Assembly: GCA_024195265.1 (NCBI GenBank)
Contig: JAJLRJ010000006.1
Coordinates: forward strand, 3,649,407 to 3,713,406
Source of the DNA: Dendrophyllia cribrosa
Taxonomy: Eukaryota; Cnidaria; Anthozoa; Scleractinia; Dendrophylliidae
Length of the DNA: 64,000 bases
Direction of reading: 5' to 3'
Positions 63,416 through 64,000 of the stretch are shown here, one piece after another. Within the stretch, counting starts at the first letter, position 1; each line of letters starts with the position of its first letter. The position numbers and the translations under genes were made by a program. The notes beneath the pieces were generated by a model, which was given only the letters and a program-made list of their open reading frames with translations, did no database searches and was not told the DNA's origin.

Positions 63416-64000
63416 ACTGAGTCGATAAGGTAAATTGACCACCGTAAAAAGATTCAAATAGCTGACGTTTCGAGCGCTAGCCCTTCGTCGGAGCGAATCA
63501 AGGAATTGTGGGTAGTGTGTGGTTTTATATAGTAAGCGGTGGAGCTACGCTATTGGTGGAAATTTGGTGACGTGAAAAACAAATGTAGATTAGTTGAATG
63601 AAAAGCGTTCGTTGATTCCGTGGGGTTTGAGAGTGCCGATTTGAAAGATGATTTTTTGTTCTAGGTTTTTACGGCTTTCTGTGTTACCCTGGTGTAGGGA
63701 AAGGCCGCAGATTGTCATGTGTTGTTTAGAATGGTTAGTAAGATTAAAATGGCGCGCGACTGGTTTGGATGCGTCTTTGTCATTTTTTTCAACGTCTCGG
63801 AGATGTTCACGAAAACGGTCGCCCAGTCTTCTCCCTGTTTCGCCAATGTATATCTTTTTGCAAAAAGTACATGTTATGCAGTAGATAACATTTACGGAGG
63901 TGCATGTAAAGCGATCAGTGATTTTAATAGATCGTTTGGGTCCTGTTATTTTGTCCGCGTTGTGAATGAAAGGACAAGTGTTACATCGTGTGCGTGTGCA
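63416..64000 (-). pseudogene. Penelope-like element 3' end with GIY-YIG endonuclease
   Basis: Reading leftward from the window edge: CNTCPFIHNADKITGPKRSI, SVNVIYCITCTFCKKIYIGE, TGRRLGDRFREHLRDVEKND, ARHFNLTNHSKQHMTICGLS and LKPHGINERF. IYCITC and KKIYIGETGRRLGDRFREH are the GIY and YIG motifs with the conserved Arg and following His. The ORF ends at about 63600. The 3' UTR then contains TCCGACGAAGGGCTAGCGCT, CGAAACGTCAGC and TTATCGACTCAGTCGATAAA, the hallmark tail of this group. The copy continues beyond the window, so its integrity is unknown. Confidence 0.88.

Overview
The window looks like a piece of an intron-rich, repeat-saturated animal genome, most likely a cnidarian such as a stony coral or sea anemone. 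That placement is an inference from the element mix (Ngaro/DIRS tyrosine-recombinase retroelements, Penelope-like elements, Crypton, BEL/Pao, many MITEs with TTAA or 8-bp target duplications) and from a TRP-type channel gene with GT-AG introns. I see no bacterial operons, no CRISPR array and no complete rRNA or tRNA gene.

Only one host gene is well supported: a minus-strand TRP-family cation channel. Two exons are certain (58389-58742 and 51079-51271; the codon split across the splice rejoins exactly) and a third is likely (60811-60934). Its introns, 51-61 kb, are full of small DNA transposons.

Layout. 0-8 kb: long-terminal-inverted-repeat (TIR) DNA, a 188-bp hairpin MITE, a 114-base C tract and minisatellites. 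7991-12087: a 4.1-kb element with CAGGGG termini and a 9-bp target duplication. 12.4-18.0 kb: nested fragments (LINE tails, a TTAA-family arm, a Penelope-like 3' half split by a TTAA MITE that carries a 5S-rRNA-like segment, and a MITE with a minisatellite core). 18007-25414: a long-TIR element split by a complete Ngaro-type retrotransposon (20021-25379) with gag-like, RT/RNase H and tyrosine recombinase genes and A1-B1-A2-B2 split direct repeats. 25.4-28 kb: palindromes and an ATTTGC-rich stretch. 28.06-39.07 kb: a Penelope-like gene cut by a Crypton. Its 3' half now lies 7 kb away in reverse, between two inverted Crypton copies, next to a LINE ORF1/endonuclease and hAT- and Harbinger-like MITEs. 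39-43 kb: more nested repeats. 43255-45533: a TTAA element carrying a decayed DEDDh exonuclease. 45.5-47.8 kb: a decayed BEL/Pao pol. 47.8-49.2 kb: integrase-type transposase and LINE fragments. 49-64 kb: the TRP gene and its intronic elements, ending in a Penelope-like GIY-YIG tail.

The most informative aspect is the order of events. Several insertions can be dated relative to one another because reading frames or inverted-repeat arms continue exactly across them: Ngaro inside a TIR, Crypton inside a Penelope-like ORF followed by inversion, and a MITE at a TTAA inside a Penelope-like ORF. For the hairpin MITE and several others, an uninserted paralogous copy lies in the same window. Nearly all element-encoded genes are damaged. 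The Ngaro recombinase and the main transposase exon of Crypton copy 1 are still open.
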